From Lineus longissimus (lineage: Eukaryota > Nemertea > Pilidiophora > Heteronemertea > Lineidae), in contig NC_088317.1 in NCBI RefSeq assembly GCF_910592395.1, positions 10,542,001 through 10,606,000 of the forward strand: a DNA stretch of 64,000 nucleotides, read 5' to 3'. This document shows positions 42,986 to 53,815 of the stretch, piece after piece (the stretch's first letter is position 1; each line of letters begins with the position of its first letter). The notes under the pieces are model-generated. The model was not told where the DNA came from and searched no databases. It saw only the letters and a list, made by a program, of their open reading frames with translations. Both the position numbers and the translations under genes were made by a program.

Positions 42986-44511
42986 ATCAATCAATCAATC
43001 AATCAATGTTGGCATTTATAAAGCGCTCCAATTACTCAGCGAGTGGGTATTCTGGAGCGCTTTTTTCCCAAAGGCTTCTGCAAAAAGGTAGGGCTTTAGG
43101 ATTGACTTGAAAGTCTGGAGGGAATCAGTGTTACGAGAGCTGGTTCCACAGTTTTGGAGCAGCCGCCGCAAATGAACGACCACCAAGAGTCTGGCACTTG
43201 AATCGAGGAACCTCAAGGAACATCGCAGGTCCTGCTCTAAGACCTTGGCAATCAAACCTTAATTGAATCATGGATCCGAGATATCCCGGAGCCTCCCCAT
43301 TCAAGCACTTGAACACTAGAAGCAGGATCTTGTACTGGATCCTGAATCTGACTGGGAGCCAGTGCAGGTGAACCAACACGGGGGAAATATGGTCGAACTT
43401 TTCCACCAAACACACAACTCTCGCGGCAGAATTTAAAAACTGTTGGATTCGGTTTGACAACTTGGTGGGAATACCATTTAGGAGAGCATTACAATAATCA
43501 AGGTGGGCGATGATAAAAGCATGTACTAGGGTCTTGGTCGATTTTTCTAAGAGAAAAGTTCGGATTTGTCGTATCCGATAGAGACCGTAGTAGGCCTTGG
43601 CACACACTTTGTTTACATGTGTCTCCATGGACACGTTGCAATCGAACCATGCACCGAGATTGCTGACACATTGGACTGGTTTGATATCTGTCCCTTCAAC
43701 CGTTATTGATGCAATGTTCACCTTTGCAAGCTGCTGCCGTGTGCCAAAGATGGCAAACTTAGTTTTAGTGTCATTGATCATGAGTTCATTTTCAATATAC
43801 CATGCTCTAACTTCAACTATGCATCTCTTGGTGGCTTCCATCGCTTCAGTCTGGGATGTTAGTGGCATTGGTTTAAAGGCAAGGTACAGCTGATTGTCAT
43901 CTGAGAAACCGTGGGCAGAAGGTAGATATTTTGAGATGAGGCTGTACAATCTTGACACATAAAAAAGAAAGAGAACGGGGCCCAGGCAGCTTCCCTGTGG
44001 CACGCCACATCTAAGCGTAAAGTCCCCCGACTCTCCCCCCTTTAAAACAATGTGTTGCCTCCGGTCTCTAAGGTAACAGCTTAGCCAGCCAAGTGCTCTA
44101 CCACCCACCCCAAAGTCAATGTTCAAAGTCTCCAGAAGCTTGGAAGTGTCTACATGCTGCACTGAATGCTGCACTGAGATCCAGCATCACCAGGAGCACG
44201 ACTTCTTGTTTATCCATGCTCATGAGAATGTCATTTTGAACTTTGACTGGAGCAGTTTCAGGTGAGTGGTTCTTCCGATAGGCGGATTGCACCACAGGCA
44301 GTGGCGCGAAAGACTCACTATGTGCAACCAGTTGTTGGACCACCGCCTTCTCCACTACTTTGGAGATGAAACTCAGGTTACTTACAGGTCTGTAGCTTGA
44401 AAAGACCAGATCAAGTCCTGACTTCTTAAGTATTGGTGTTAGCAGAGCTGTCTTCCACTGGTCAGGTACCAGGCTTGACTCAAGGGACCGATTGACTATC
44501 TCAGTTTTACA
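42986..44511 (-). mobile_element. CR1/L2-clade LINE, 5'-truncated
   Basis: The minus-strand element ends in (ATTG)n at 42986-43010 after GCGCTTTATAAATGCCAAC. Its reverse transcriptase is split into frames. The first (44511-44116) has DQWKTALLTPILKKSG, then YRPVSNLSFISKVVEKAVV and VMLDLSAAF. The second (44174-43131) has GVPQGSCLGPVLF, the active-site FSDDNQLY and HLDYCNALLNGIP. The last part (43255-43016) has DSLQTFKSILKPYLF. Two frameshifts (near 44140 and 43131) and 5' truncation show it is dead. It sits within the minisatellite of the Bel/Pao leader. Confidence 0.88.
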
Positions 44512-44690
44512 GTAGAGTCAACAAGTTTAATGGTCTCCGTTCGAGTATCGTCATTGAGTTTAACGGTCTCTGTTCAAGTATCGTCATCGAGTTTATGGTC
44601 TCTGTTCGAGTATGTATCTTCCTCATCTAGTCGAGCCATCTGAGTTTCAATGATCTTTGTTTGAGTATCATCATTGAGTCGAGTTCCACA
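44512..44690. repeat. Minisatellite, third block
   Basis: GTTCAAGTATCGTCATCGAG-type units resume after the LINE and decay toward 44690. Confidence 0.75.
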
Positions 44691-45359
44691 AATCAGCTAG
44701 AAAATCAACATTCCTTGCTGGAGATGAAACCGACAGACAGACGGACTTTCACACAAACTGTTTGATGAACTATATTCCATCCAGCTTTGCGAAAGGATAT
44801 TTAGATGAACATTTTCCAAAATAAGTTTATCAGTTAAATAAGTGTTATTCTGTGAACTGATATTCAGTTTATTTTCAGGTTTTCCAATCCTGGAATTATT
44901 TGATGGGTTTTAAAAAATTGTAAAAAATTAGAGTTTTACTTGAGCTTTGATTCAGGTAGTGAGTATACAGAGTAGTGCTACGTACACTACATCAGGCGCA
45001 TGCATCCTCAGGGTGACATACATTCATGGCAATATCACTGGGACTAGTTCATTTAGAGTGCAAATTTGCAAATTTTGAGTCTCAAGTTTGAGTTTTGAGT
45101 AATATATCTTCATAACATTTTCAGGTACTAGATTTTCTGGATGACAAACTAGGCCTACTGCTTCCAGGTTTACTTTTATAGAGATGAGTTACGACTTTTT
45201 TTGAATTAGCTTTGTACTAGTGTGATTTGTTACTTAAAACAACAGAGTTGAAACTGAAGTATTCAAGGAAGAGACTTAGTTTTTGAGTTCCTAAAATTAG
45301 GATTACCCCTGGAGTAGATAAAAGAACATGTTTTAGGAATGCTTACATTTTTTAGATAA
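44691..45359. other. Bel/Pao interior, unclassified
   Basis: No coding similarity was recognised. This is probably untranslated leader or another decayed insertion. Confidence 0.4.
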
Positions 45360-45882
45360 TGAAATGGCCAGGGGCCATTGTGCTCACCGTATAAATATTT
45401 GGTGCTTTGGAATTCATCCAGGTTAAGAAACATTGCACATGTATAGTATATATGTCAAACCAAAGTCAGTATGACATGTGATGTATCGTTGCTTGGAGTA
45501 AGTACCATAAGAATATCATCAAAAACAAGTCACTAAAAAACGAGATATTGCACTTTTTACCTATTTTAGTTTTGGCCTCCTGGTGGCCAAGTTGAGTCCA
45601 GATCAGATCAAAATTTGGTGTCCGAGGTTACATGACTGACCTAGGGGTCCTTTGTAAAAAGTCTCAAGTTCATAGGGTTAAGAAACGTGCCACAGTTATG
45701 CTCATATGGCCAATTTACGCTATTTGACCTCTCTGACCTTGACAAGTACGTCAAATCAAAAACCCGTATCACATGTGATGTATCCTTGCTAAGAGTACCT
45801 ACCATAAAATTTTTACCAAAAACAAATCAGTAATAAGCGTTTTGGCCCCCTGGTGGCCAAGTTAAGAATCAGACCGGACCGA
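45360..45882. mobile_element. Family A repeat, copy A8, right-truncated
   Basis: It starts GAAATGGCCAGGGGCCATTG then TGCTCACCGTATAAATATT. It has one and a half core units (TTTGACCTCTCTGACCTTG near 45723) and stops at GGACCGAG without the right terminus. Confidence 0.78.
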
Positions 45883-46149
45883 GTTGCTGGTTGAATATTT
45901 CTGACTTTTCATAGTTTTTCAGTAACATTTCTTGTGTTGCCCTCTATACTAGGTTTTGTTACCGGTAGTTGGGAATCACGGTGTCACATTAACATTGAGG
46001 TTTAAGTTTTCTTTCCAAATTAAAAAATTCTATCAAAACCTAACAAAGTGCAGACTGAGTTAAACCTCTCTTTGAAGATACAAATTTCGGTTTTCACAGT
46101 CCGAACATGGCTACCCCCCTTATATTTGATGCATTGCGGGAAAGGCGCA

Positions 46150-47500
46150 GAATTTGTCACACCAAATAGACTCGACAATTCAATACAGTTAAAGAGTTTC
46201 AGAAAAGGTCACAGACCCTGTTTGACGATGAAGAGAACACTATGCACATTGAGATGTCAGTCAGGAGAGCAGTTAATGTGATGGAAGAACTGAACAAGAT
46301 TAATGGTGAGCTCAAAAACATACAAGATGACATTGACTTCCACCCAGATATGGTGAAGTTGTCTGAAGAAGCCAGACGAACCGAGATCAAGTCCGAGGAG
46401 AAAGATCAAAGCCAATACTACGACATTTATGCAAAGGTGCAACAGTTGCAAGCAGAAGTCGAAAAGATTCCCCGTCGGAGAAGTTGCATGAAAGCCGGGG
46501 AGGATACCTTTACCCCAGAGCATTTTGCAGCTGCATTAAAACAGAGTTTAGAGCCAGTAAACACTGGTTTTCAGAGGATCAGTTGAGCAAGATCCTTGGT
46601 ACACTCACCTATAAAAGGAGAGTGATTCAGATTCCCAAATTTAAAGGTGACTGTGATCTCTTCAATCAATGGAAAGAGCTTGTGGAATCAGAAGTTAAGA
46701 AACCTGGTTACTCTGAGGTTGAAAAAGCGCATCTAGTGATTTTGTTCCTTGATGGTGACGCTGCATCGTTAAAGGACCCCAGTTACACAGATATCATGGA
46801 GTTCTTAGAAACCCGGTATGGCGATGTCCTATCCCGACTTGAGAAGGCTATTAATGAGATAGTCAATGCCAAAGTGGTAACCTCTGTTTCAGTCAAAGTG
46901 TTGCATCCATTCTACAACAAGTTAGTGGCCAACTGGAACTATATCCAGAAAAGAACAATGGAAGATGTCAAGGTTGTCCTGTGTAGCTAGATGCTTTCGG
47001 TCCTGATTTGACCGAAGGAACTGGTCTGGTGAAAAGATAGGATAGTGATCGCATAAAAGAGGAGAAAAGGACGAACGAAAAAAAACTGTTTTCCCATGAC
47101 GTTCGAGGTGCTGTAAGATAAACTTCAAGACGCCCTACAGGTCGCTAGAAGAGCTGAGTCAAGTGTTAAGAAGGATCCAACCAAAACCGAGAAAAAGAAG
47201 GAAGTATCCACTGAATCCCACAGAGAATCAAGACACAGACCAAACGGCCATGCTTTGCAAGTTACCTGCCAGTCAGCAACAAAGCCCAAAAGTGATGAAG
47301 AGTCGTGCATATTTTGTGAACATCGTCACTTTTCCTCAAGCTGTCCTACAGCCAAGACTTTGTCTGTCCAAGATCGAGTGGACAAGGTGAAATGAGCCAA
47401 AGCCTGCTTTAATCACCTCTGCACTATACATTTTGTTGATTCTTGTAAATCGTTGCACTGTAGGATATGTTCCAAAAACCATCACAGTTTACTTCATTTT
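46150..47500 (+). pseudogene. Bel/Pao gag
   Basis: Frame-shifted coding remnants: an N-terminal coiled coil (ELNKINGELKNIQDD near 46270), then a DUF1759-type gag core (IPKFKGDCDLFNQWKELVES near 46632; ETRYGDVLSRLEKAI near 46810), then zinc-finger cysteines and histidines (CIFCEHRHFSSSCP near 47309; HCRICSKNHHSLLHF near 47455). Frame breaks occur near 46590, 46985 and 47160-47400. Gag would form the particle. This order is typical of Bel/Pao. Confidence 0.8.
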
Positions 47501-47539
47501 GAGAAGCGAGGAGTAGGCGAAACTACGAGTAGCAGTCCA

Positions 47540-48548
47540 ACCCAAAAGGGTCGCATTCTTTTTTACACAGGCAGTGGAGCAACATTAATAAGTCAGAGGA
47601 TGGCTAACAGACTTCAGTTGAAGGGAAAACCTATTTCAGCGGCATTCACATTAGGATGAGGAAAGTCATTGTTGCTAGAGACACAACGAGTGACACTTTC
47701 TAGATGGAGAGGAGAGGTATTTAAAATTGTGGATATGTGTTAGACTGCCATTGTGCCGACATCAATGAGGTTCAGGAGGACTTGTCGCAACTGGAGCATC
47801 TGAGGGGTTTGCAACTAGCAGACAACTTTCCAAGGAAGAAACAACTTTGGACATTATTTAAGGGATCCAGGATACCATGCAAATTTTACAAGAGAAACGA
47901 GTGACTGGACGAAGGAACTCACCTTCTGCTCAAAAGAGTCGCATTGGGTGGATTGTGTCCGGACTGTGCCCATGATCAGAGAAAGTCAAGCACGACTACC
48001 GCTCAACCATTCCACGTTCCATATCAAGGATGAGACTGAATTAGCTACAAAGCACTGGGAGTTGGAACATCTAGGTATTCTGCCAACCGAGTTGACAAAC
48101 CCTCCGAACTTGAGCAAGAAGCTGTACGACAACACAAGGCCATAACCATAAGAAATGGAAATCAGTACCAAACAGGATTACTTAAACACCCGTCATGGAC
48201 CGACAGGCACTTGAAATCAAACAAGCTACAAGCGACAAAGAGACTTATCAGCCTGGAACCTCGGTCAAAAAGGGAGCCTGAGCATGCTGTAAGGTATCAG
48301 GAACAGATACTGGAGCTTATTCAAACTGGACGTGCTGAGCGTGTTATTGAGGAGAAAGAACCTGAAGGCCACCAAGTTTGGTACCTGGCACATCACGTGA
48401 CCCTGTTGAGAGAGAGGATAAGACCACTACAAAGGTGCGAATTGTATTTGTTGGCTCTATGAAAGGACCAGAAGGAGTTTCTCTGAACGACACTTTGCTG
48501 CCAGGGCCGGCTTTACAACCTGACCTGCCAGGTGTATTACTTGGAAGC
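47540..48548 (+). pseudogene. Bel/Pao protease and N-terminal reverse transcriptase
   Basis: The protease-like FYTGSGATLISQRMANRL near 47562 has Tyr where the catalytic Asp of DTGS is expected, so it is inactive. Decayed spacer follows. The RT start has VWYLAHHV near 48378, then TKVRIVF-GS, KGPEGVSLNDTLLPGP and LPGVLLG near 48530, in shifted frames. Coding similarity stops at 48548, where an unrelated 0.9-kb segment begins. Confidence 0.78.
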
Positions 48549-49460
48549 ATAATACCTGTGGCGTGGTTTTTTTTAAGGGTGTTGGCTTACTGTGGGGTTG
48601 AGGCAATTTGGGTGAAATGAAATGATATGTCTGGGGGTTGTGATGTTATCTAAACTCCACCACTCTTCAAAGTGGTCTCGAGTTATTTTGACGAACTATT
48701 TCGCGAATGGTGAAGAGGCAATAGCGTGAAGTTTCGAACTTAGTACAACAAATGCCGCGAGTATAGTAGGTGGCAGCACCAGACGGAGGAAGTAGTTCGC
48801 CTGGGGTTTTTTCGACACCCTCCGCACGGACTCCACTCGTTCCGGAACACTCACTTACTTGTTAATTTGTAGTGGTTAGCCTGTTTTTATTGCAGTAAAG
48901 TAATGTTAATCGGGATTTTATATTATATTTTATATTTTCCCAAGGTATTCATGTAGGGAGCTGTGCCCTACCTTGCGCCCAGTGCTTGGGTCGGGTGAGG
49001 CGGTTTTGTTATTATGTGACGTGTATCACGTGATGAAATCCCATACAGTACTTCGAAAAATTAAGAGCGATTAACAACGTAAGGTGAAAGAGTACGACCA
49101 AAATAAAGGGGGAAAATTGCGGAGATGGATGAATGCTTTAAACATATAGTGGCCCCAATACTTCCCGGCTTATTTTTGTATAATCCCACACTTTTGATTT
49201 AATAGATGACCCCATATGCAAATCAGACCTGCTGAAATGGCCCCTTATGTTAATGAGTATGCCCATATATAGAAAGAACAAAAAACGCTATTTCTCCGAG
49301 ATCGCTGCAAAGTTTACCAATTTACCCGGCGAGGACCATCTCCATATCAACCACGAATTTCAGGAAAAGTTTCGAGCTCATCCGATCTGAACTGACGGAG
49401 GAGATGTGTGACAAACTATTTCAGCTCTACGTCCATTATAGTAGTGATTCCGGAGACACA
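48549..49460. other. Unclassified insertion in the Bel/Pao reverse transcriptase
   Basis: RT coding similarity is broken after GVLLG-like sequence at 48548 and resumes at about 49462 (FAIIANVEKMFLQV). The 0.9-kb spacer has no RT similarity, no recognised coding potential and no evident TIR or TSD. Confidence 0.6.
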
Positions 49461-50267
49461 AATTTGCCATCATCGCTAATGTAGAGAAGATGTTCCTCCA
49501 GGTCAAGATGGAGCCTACTACAGACAGAGCCAGTCAGCGATTTTTGTGGAGAGACTTAGATGAGACCTTGCTTGATCATGCTGCCTCCAAACGAGACAGA
49601 TACCCCAAAGGCGTTAAGGAAATTGAGGAGAATATCTTTGTAGATGATGTACTCACTGGTGATGATAATGCAGACGAAGCAACACAGTTAGCAGTTGACC
49701 TGAAAGAAGTGTTGGAGCCTGGATGGAATCTAAGAAAATTCATATCTAACAAGCGGGAGGTTTTGACAAAGCTAGCAGAGGACAGAGTCTGAAAGTCTTC
49801 AGAGAAACTTGTTTGAGAAGAGATTACTCATAAAGCCATGGGGATCCGATACTTACCGGAAGAAAATGTGTTCATGTTCTCTTTTTTTGAAAAAATGGAG
49901 CAAACACCTCATGAGACACGAAGAACCGTGCTATAACAGCTACACAGAGTGTATGACCCATTGGGAATGTTGGCACCATTCACGTTAAAAGCAAAGCAAA
50001 TCTTTCAGCAGTCATGGACCACCACAGGGGGATGGGATGACCCATTACCACATGAAATGACAGAGGAATGGAGAGCATGGAAAGGTGAAGTGCCAATTAT
50101 GGACGATATCAAGATCTCTCGTTGTCTGATTCCAGAGGATGTTGTTAATCCAATCTTCACGCTTCATGGATTTGGCGATGCTTGTGAGGTATCCTATGGT
50201 GGAGCAATTTATCTACGAGTAGAAGATCAGAACTCTGATCAAGCTCACGTTGCGCTGCTTTGTTAAA
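49461..50267 (+). pseudogene. Bel/Pao reverse transcriptase active-site region
   Basis: NVEKMFLQVKM near 49478 is followed by a deletion, then KGVKEIEENIFVDDVLTGDD near 49605 with FVDD in the place of the catalytic YVDD. After a frame break, YDPLGMLAPFTLKAKQIFQQ (49952) and WTTTGGWDDPLP are typical of the Bel/Pao RT-connection region. HGFGDACEVSYGGAIY near 50164 is the RNase H start, with its Asp in GDA. The family B element interrupts the frame at 50268. Confidence 0.82.
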
Positions 50268-50645
50268 CAAGAGGCCCAAGGGCCTGGCGCTCAGCTGAAA
50301 TGGATAGGTGAAGGCAAGGGTCAAGTGTGTGTCGGTACCGTTATTATGAGGCAACGAAGAAGATAAAGAGTTGGTTAACAAAATGAACTTTATTGGTGCG
50401 GCAGATATTTGATGCCTTTCGGCAGATATTGAAGCGCCTTGCGGCAGATATTTGTTGCCTTGCGGCAGATATTTGATAACGCTCTCCAGGAATGGAAAGC
50501 AGTAAAACGAGTAAGCACACCTTACTCTGAATGTGGGAACAGCAAGTGCTTTCCTGGACTTGAAATGTGCCAACGACTCCTCTTGCAATAACCAACAACA
50601 GTTAATCTGTAAAAAAAAAAGAGATGAGAAATTAACACTGACTGA

Positions 50646-51642
50646 ATGAAATGGCCAGGGCCATTGTGCTCACCTCATGTGGAGGAAAGATGGATAAAGA
50701 GCATGGTATTGTGTCATGTAGTGTTAGGTTTGATGTAGGTCCAAGCAATTACAATTTCCCCAAAATGGCCAATTTACAGTACATTCGACCTCTGTGACCT
50801 TGAAAAGTAGGTCAAATCAAAGAAGACCCGGGTGACACATTGAATGGTTGTTAGAATTAGATGTACCTATGATATAAAATTGGTGCCAATCGGGCAAGTC
50901 ATTACTAGGAATAATGGCATTTTGAAGAATTTAGGATTTGGCCCCCTCCCTGGAGGCCAAACGGCAAATCAGATCGCACCAAACTTCGGTACCTAAGATC
51001 ACCTGACCAAGGGGTACATGTGTACTTAATTTGTGATCAATAGTCATTGCAGTTAAGAAACGTGCCATAGTTACGGCCTGACGGCGAATTTACGCCATTT
51101 GACCTCTGTGACCTTGACAAGAAGGTCAAATTAAAAACCTGTGTGACATATACTGTATGGTGGTAAGTTGTACCCATGATATCAAATTGGTGGCAATCGG
51201 GCAAGAAGTTAAGTGGTGAATCATATTGGACCAAACTTCGGTCCCTGAGATCACCTGACTAAGGGGTAAATGCGTACCAAATTTGGTATCAATAGTCATT
51301 GCAGTTTAGAAACGTGCCATCGTTACATCCTAACGGCCAATTTACACCATTTGACCTCTGTGACCTTGAAAAGGAGGTCAAATCAAAAACCCGGAGGATA
51401 TATGATGCACCTTTGCTAGAAGTACCTACCATATTTTTTTCAAAATTTCCCGACTACTATTAAGGGAGATATTGCATATTTTCACTTTTAACTTTTAGCC
51501 CCCTGGTGGCCAAACCATGAAACGAATCGGACCGAAACTTGGTCTCCAAGGTGTCATTACATAAGGGTACATGTGTACCAAGTTTCAACTCAATAGCTCT
51601 AACAGTTACGAAACGTGCCCTGCTAACGGACGACGGACGACG

Positions 51643-51686
<44 letters not shown>

Positions 51687-51738
51687 ACGACGGACGCCAC
51701 GGTATGGGATAAGCTCACCTCTGCTAAGAGGTGAGCTA
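50646..51738. mobile_element. Family A repeat, copy A9, inside family B
   Basis: It starts GAAATGGCCAGGGCCATTG then TGCTCACC. It has three core units (TTTGACCTCTGTGACCTTG near 50788, 51100 and 51352). It ends with (GAC)n at 51632-51700, GGTATGGGATAAGCTCACC and TCTGCTAAGAGGTGAGCT. AGCTCACCTCT/AGAGGTGAGCT form a perfect 11-bp hairpin at this end. Confidence 0.83.
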
Positions 51739-52104
51739 ATAAAAAAGGGTGACATAGACGGGGAAATGTACACCACCGGATACAGTCTGTGCTTGATCAG
51801 GCATCGGTCAGATGATATCCTGAACAAGGCATCTATGGAAGCAAATCCAGAAAGAGACTTAACCTTCGAAGGGCACACTTATCACTCAGTGAAAAGTCAG
51901 TCCTGGGGGTTGTTTTCCAATTCAAAATAAAAGTGTAACCTCTTTAAATTAGTCTCACAGACTGAACCATAACACTCAACAGCCAACCGTGCCCACATGA
52001 TGTGAGCCGTGAGCGAGTGGTGTACTACATTTTGAAAATTGTCTATCGTCTACGACATGTGACAGAACAGGATCTAGTGGACTTAATGATGAGGTACTAT
52101 CAAA
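51739..52104. other. Family B interior, unclassified
   Basis: The plus-strand frame here continues from 51571 to 51930 but begins inside the (GAC)n tract. The last 55 residues are not repeat-derived, yet no family or splice context was recognised. Confidence 0.35.
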
Positions 52105-52480
52105 TAAGGTGTCCATCAAATGAATCATGAGGGCCTGTTGAGTTATACTCTAAGCCTGCACAGCGCAGTGTACAGACAGTACAGGATTGCCAACCAAAAA
52201 CATGAGCATTGCTGCGTAAGGAAACTGCAGTGGAATTTATACTACGATGTCATAGGCCTAATGTGACTTTCAAAATAATTGTAAACAAACGTAAGGTGTC
52301 CATCAAATGAATCATGAGGGCCTGTTGAGTTATACTCTAAGCCTGCACAGCGCAGTGTACAGACAGTACAGGATTGCCAACCAAAAACATGAGCATTGCT
52401 GCGTAAGGAAACTGCAGTGGAATTCATACTACGATGTCATAGGCCTAATGTGACTTTCAAAATAATTGTAAACAAACGTA
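52105..52480. repeat. 187-bp tandem duplication
   Basis: The segment TAAGGTGTCCATCAAATGAA ... GTAAACAAACG occurs at 52105-52291 and again at 52292-52478 with almost no differences (GAATTTATAC against GAATTCATAC). It is recent and non-coding. Confidence 0.88.
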
Positions 52481-53815
52481 AATGGCGAGATTTGTTGGCC
52501 GACGGCGAATTCTCCGGTCGCTAGCGCAGTCCATAAACAAGCATCAATTTTACCAACTTTGGGTGCAAGCTTGGTCATAAAAGTTACAGAACTGTTAGAA
52601 ATACATCTAAACAACATATATATACAGTTAAAAGTGCATAAAAATCCCGTTTCAATCTCCGGGCGCTACCTTTTTTCTCCGCCACACGCCGGGCCCTACC
52701 GGTCGTTATTTAGTGCGACCGCCACCAGAGTGTTTATCACGATCTTTCGCCGTTTTAATTGCGCGTTTTAGGTAGATTAATCAATTATTACATGCATGCA
52801 TTATATATCACCGAAATGATAATTGCGTAGGCTATTTGAAACTAAGTTCAGATGTCATTTTCGATCTTTGAATTGAATTTAGGCGAGTGATTTTTGACAC
52901 CCGGTCGACATATCAGGACTTGCAAAATTCACGCGAGATCGCTTGCATCATCGGCACGTTTGAAAACCGAATTTCACAAATTCCACAAATATTTATCACA
53001 TACCATATGTATCACCACAAAGGTAACTCTCTAGACTATTTGAAACCAAGTTCAGATACTTATTTTCACAAAAATTCGAAGCTATGCAAGCGATTTTTCA
53101 GTGGTAGAGATCGACGGAAACAAATTTCTCGCTCTAAAATGACATGAGACGAGCACCAACTTCCGCTGATTTGTGCACAAAATTTCCGGAATATTATAAA
53201 AAAACTATTGATAAATCTGAATTATATAGACTCTTTTCAGTACCTAAACAAATTTCAGGTACATGGTCATGTTGATTAAAAGAGTATCAACCGATTGAAC
53301 ATGAGAAAGTTCACTCACCTTCATTGAAGCAGCGACTACCGCCATTTTTAAATGGTGGCACCTCTTCTATCAATCGGCCAATCAGCGGCACTGCTTGCAA
53401 AAAAGTTAAGCCACCGCCAAATTTGAAATCGCCAAAATTCAGGCAATGTGCCTGCAGCGCCAACTGGCGGTGAAAACTATATTAATTCCATTAAAAGTAA
53501 AAAATGAAAAAATATTTAAAAATATTCAGCCACATTTGAAAACAATATTTGCTCTGTGGACCGAGGTAAAAAGGGAAAGAAATCTAAACGCGAAATGACC
53601 TCATTCTCTTAATACAGGTCGGATCGCGCCGATTTTTCGTTTTTTGAGTTCACCTTGGGCAACTCCTAATTTAGCACCGTAAACGAAGTGGCTAGGCCTT
53701 CCCGGTCAGAAATGTCCAATTTTGTCCACAGATGGGTCCCTAGATGGATGGATTGCAGGACGGACACCATTTGAACAGCTATACTACTAGCTCCGCTGAC
53801 TTTGTCAGCTGAGCT

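Larger units (their letters stand above)
50268..53815. mobile_element. Family B hairpin-ended repeat, copy B1, inserted in the Bel/Pao RNase H region
   Basis: The left end CAAGAGGCCCAAGGGCCT (palindrome AGGCCC-AA-GGGCCT) is followed by GGCGCTCAGCTGA. The right end is GCTGACTTTGTCAGCTGAGC then TAAAAA. Subterminal GCTCAGCTGA and TCAGCTGAGC are perfect inverted repeats. The Bel/Pao frame resumes directly after the A run with R-V-A-P-L, as expected in that family, so insertion caused no target duplication. Inside are copy A9 (50646-51738), a 187-bp tandem duplication and a repeated GGCAGATATT motif near 50400-50480. Confidence 0.82.

Noticed and set aside
51571-51930. 119-codon ORF with poly-Asp run
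   Set aside because: Starts in the family A core and reads through the (GAC)n tract; no independent evidence of a gene.
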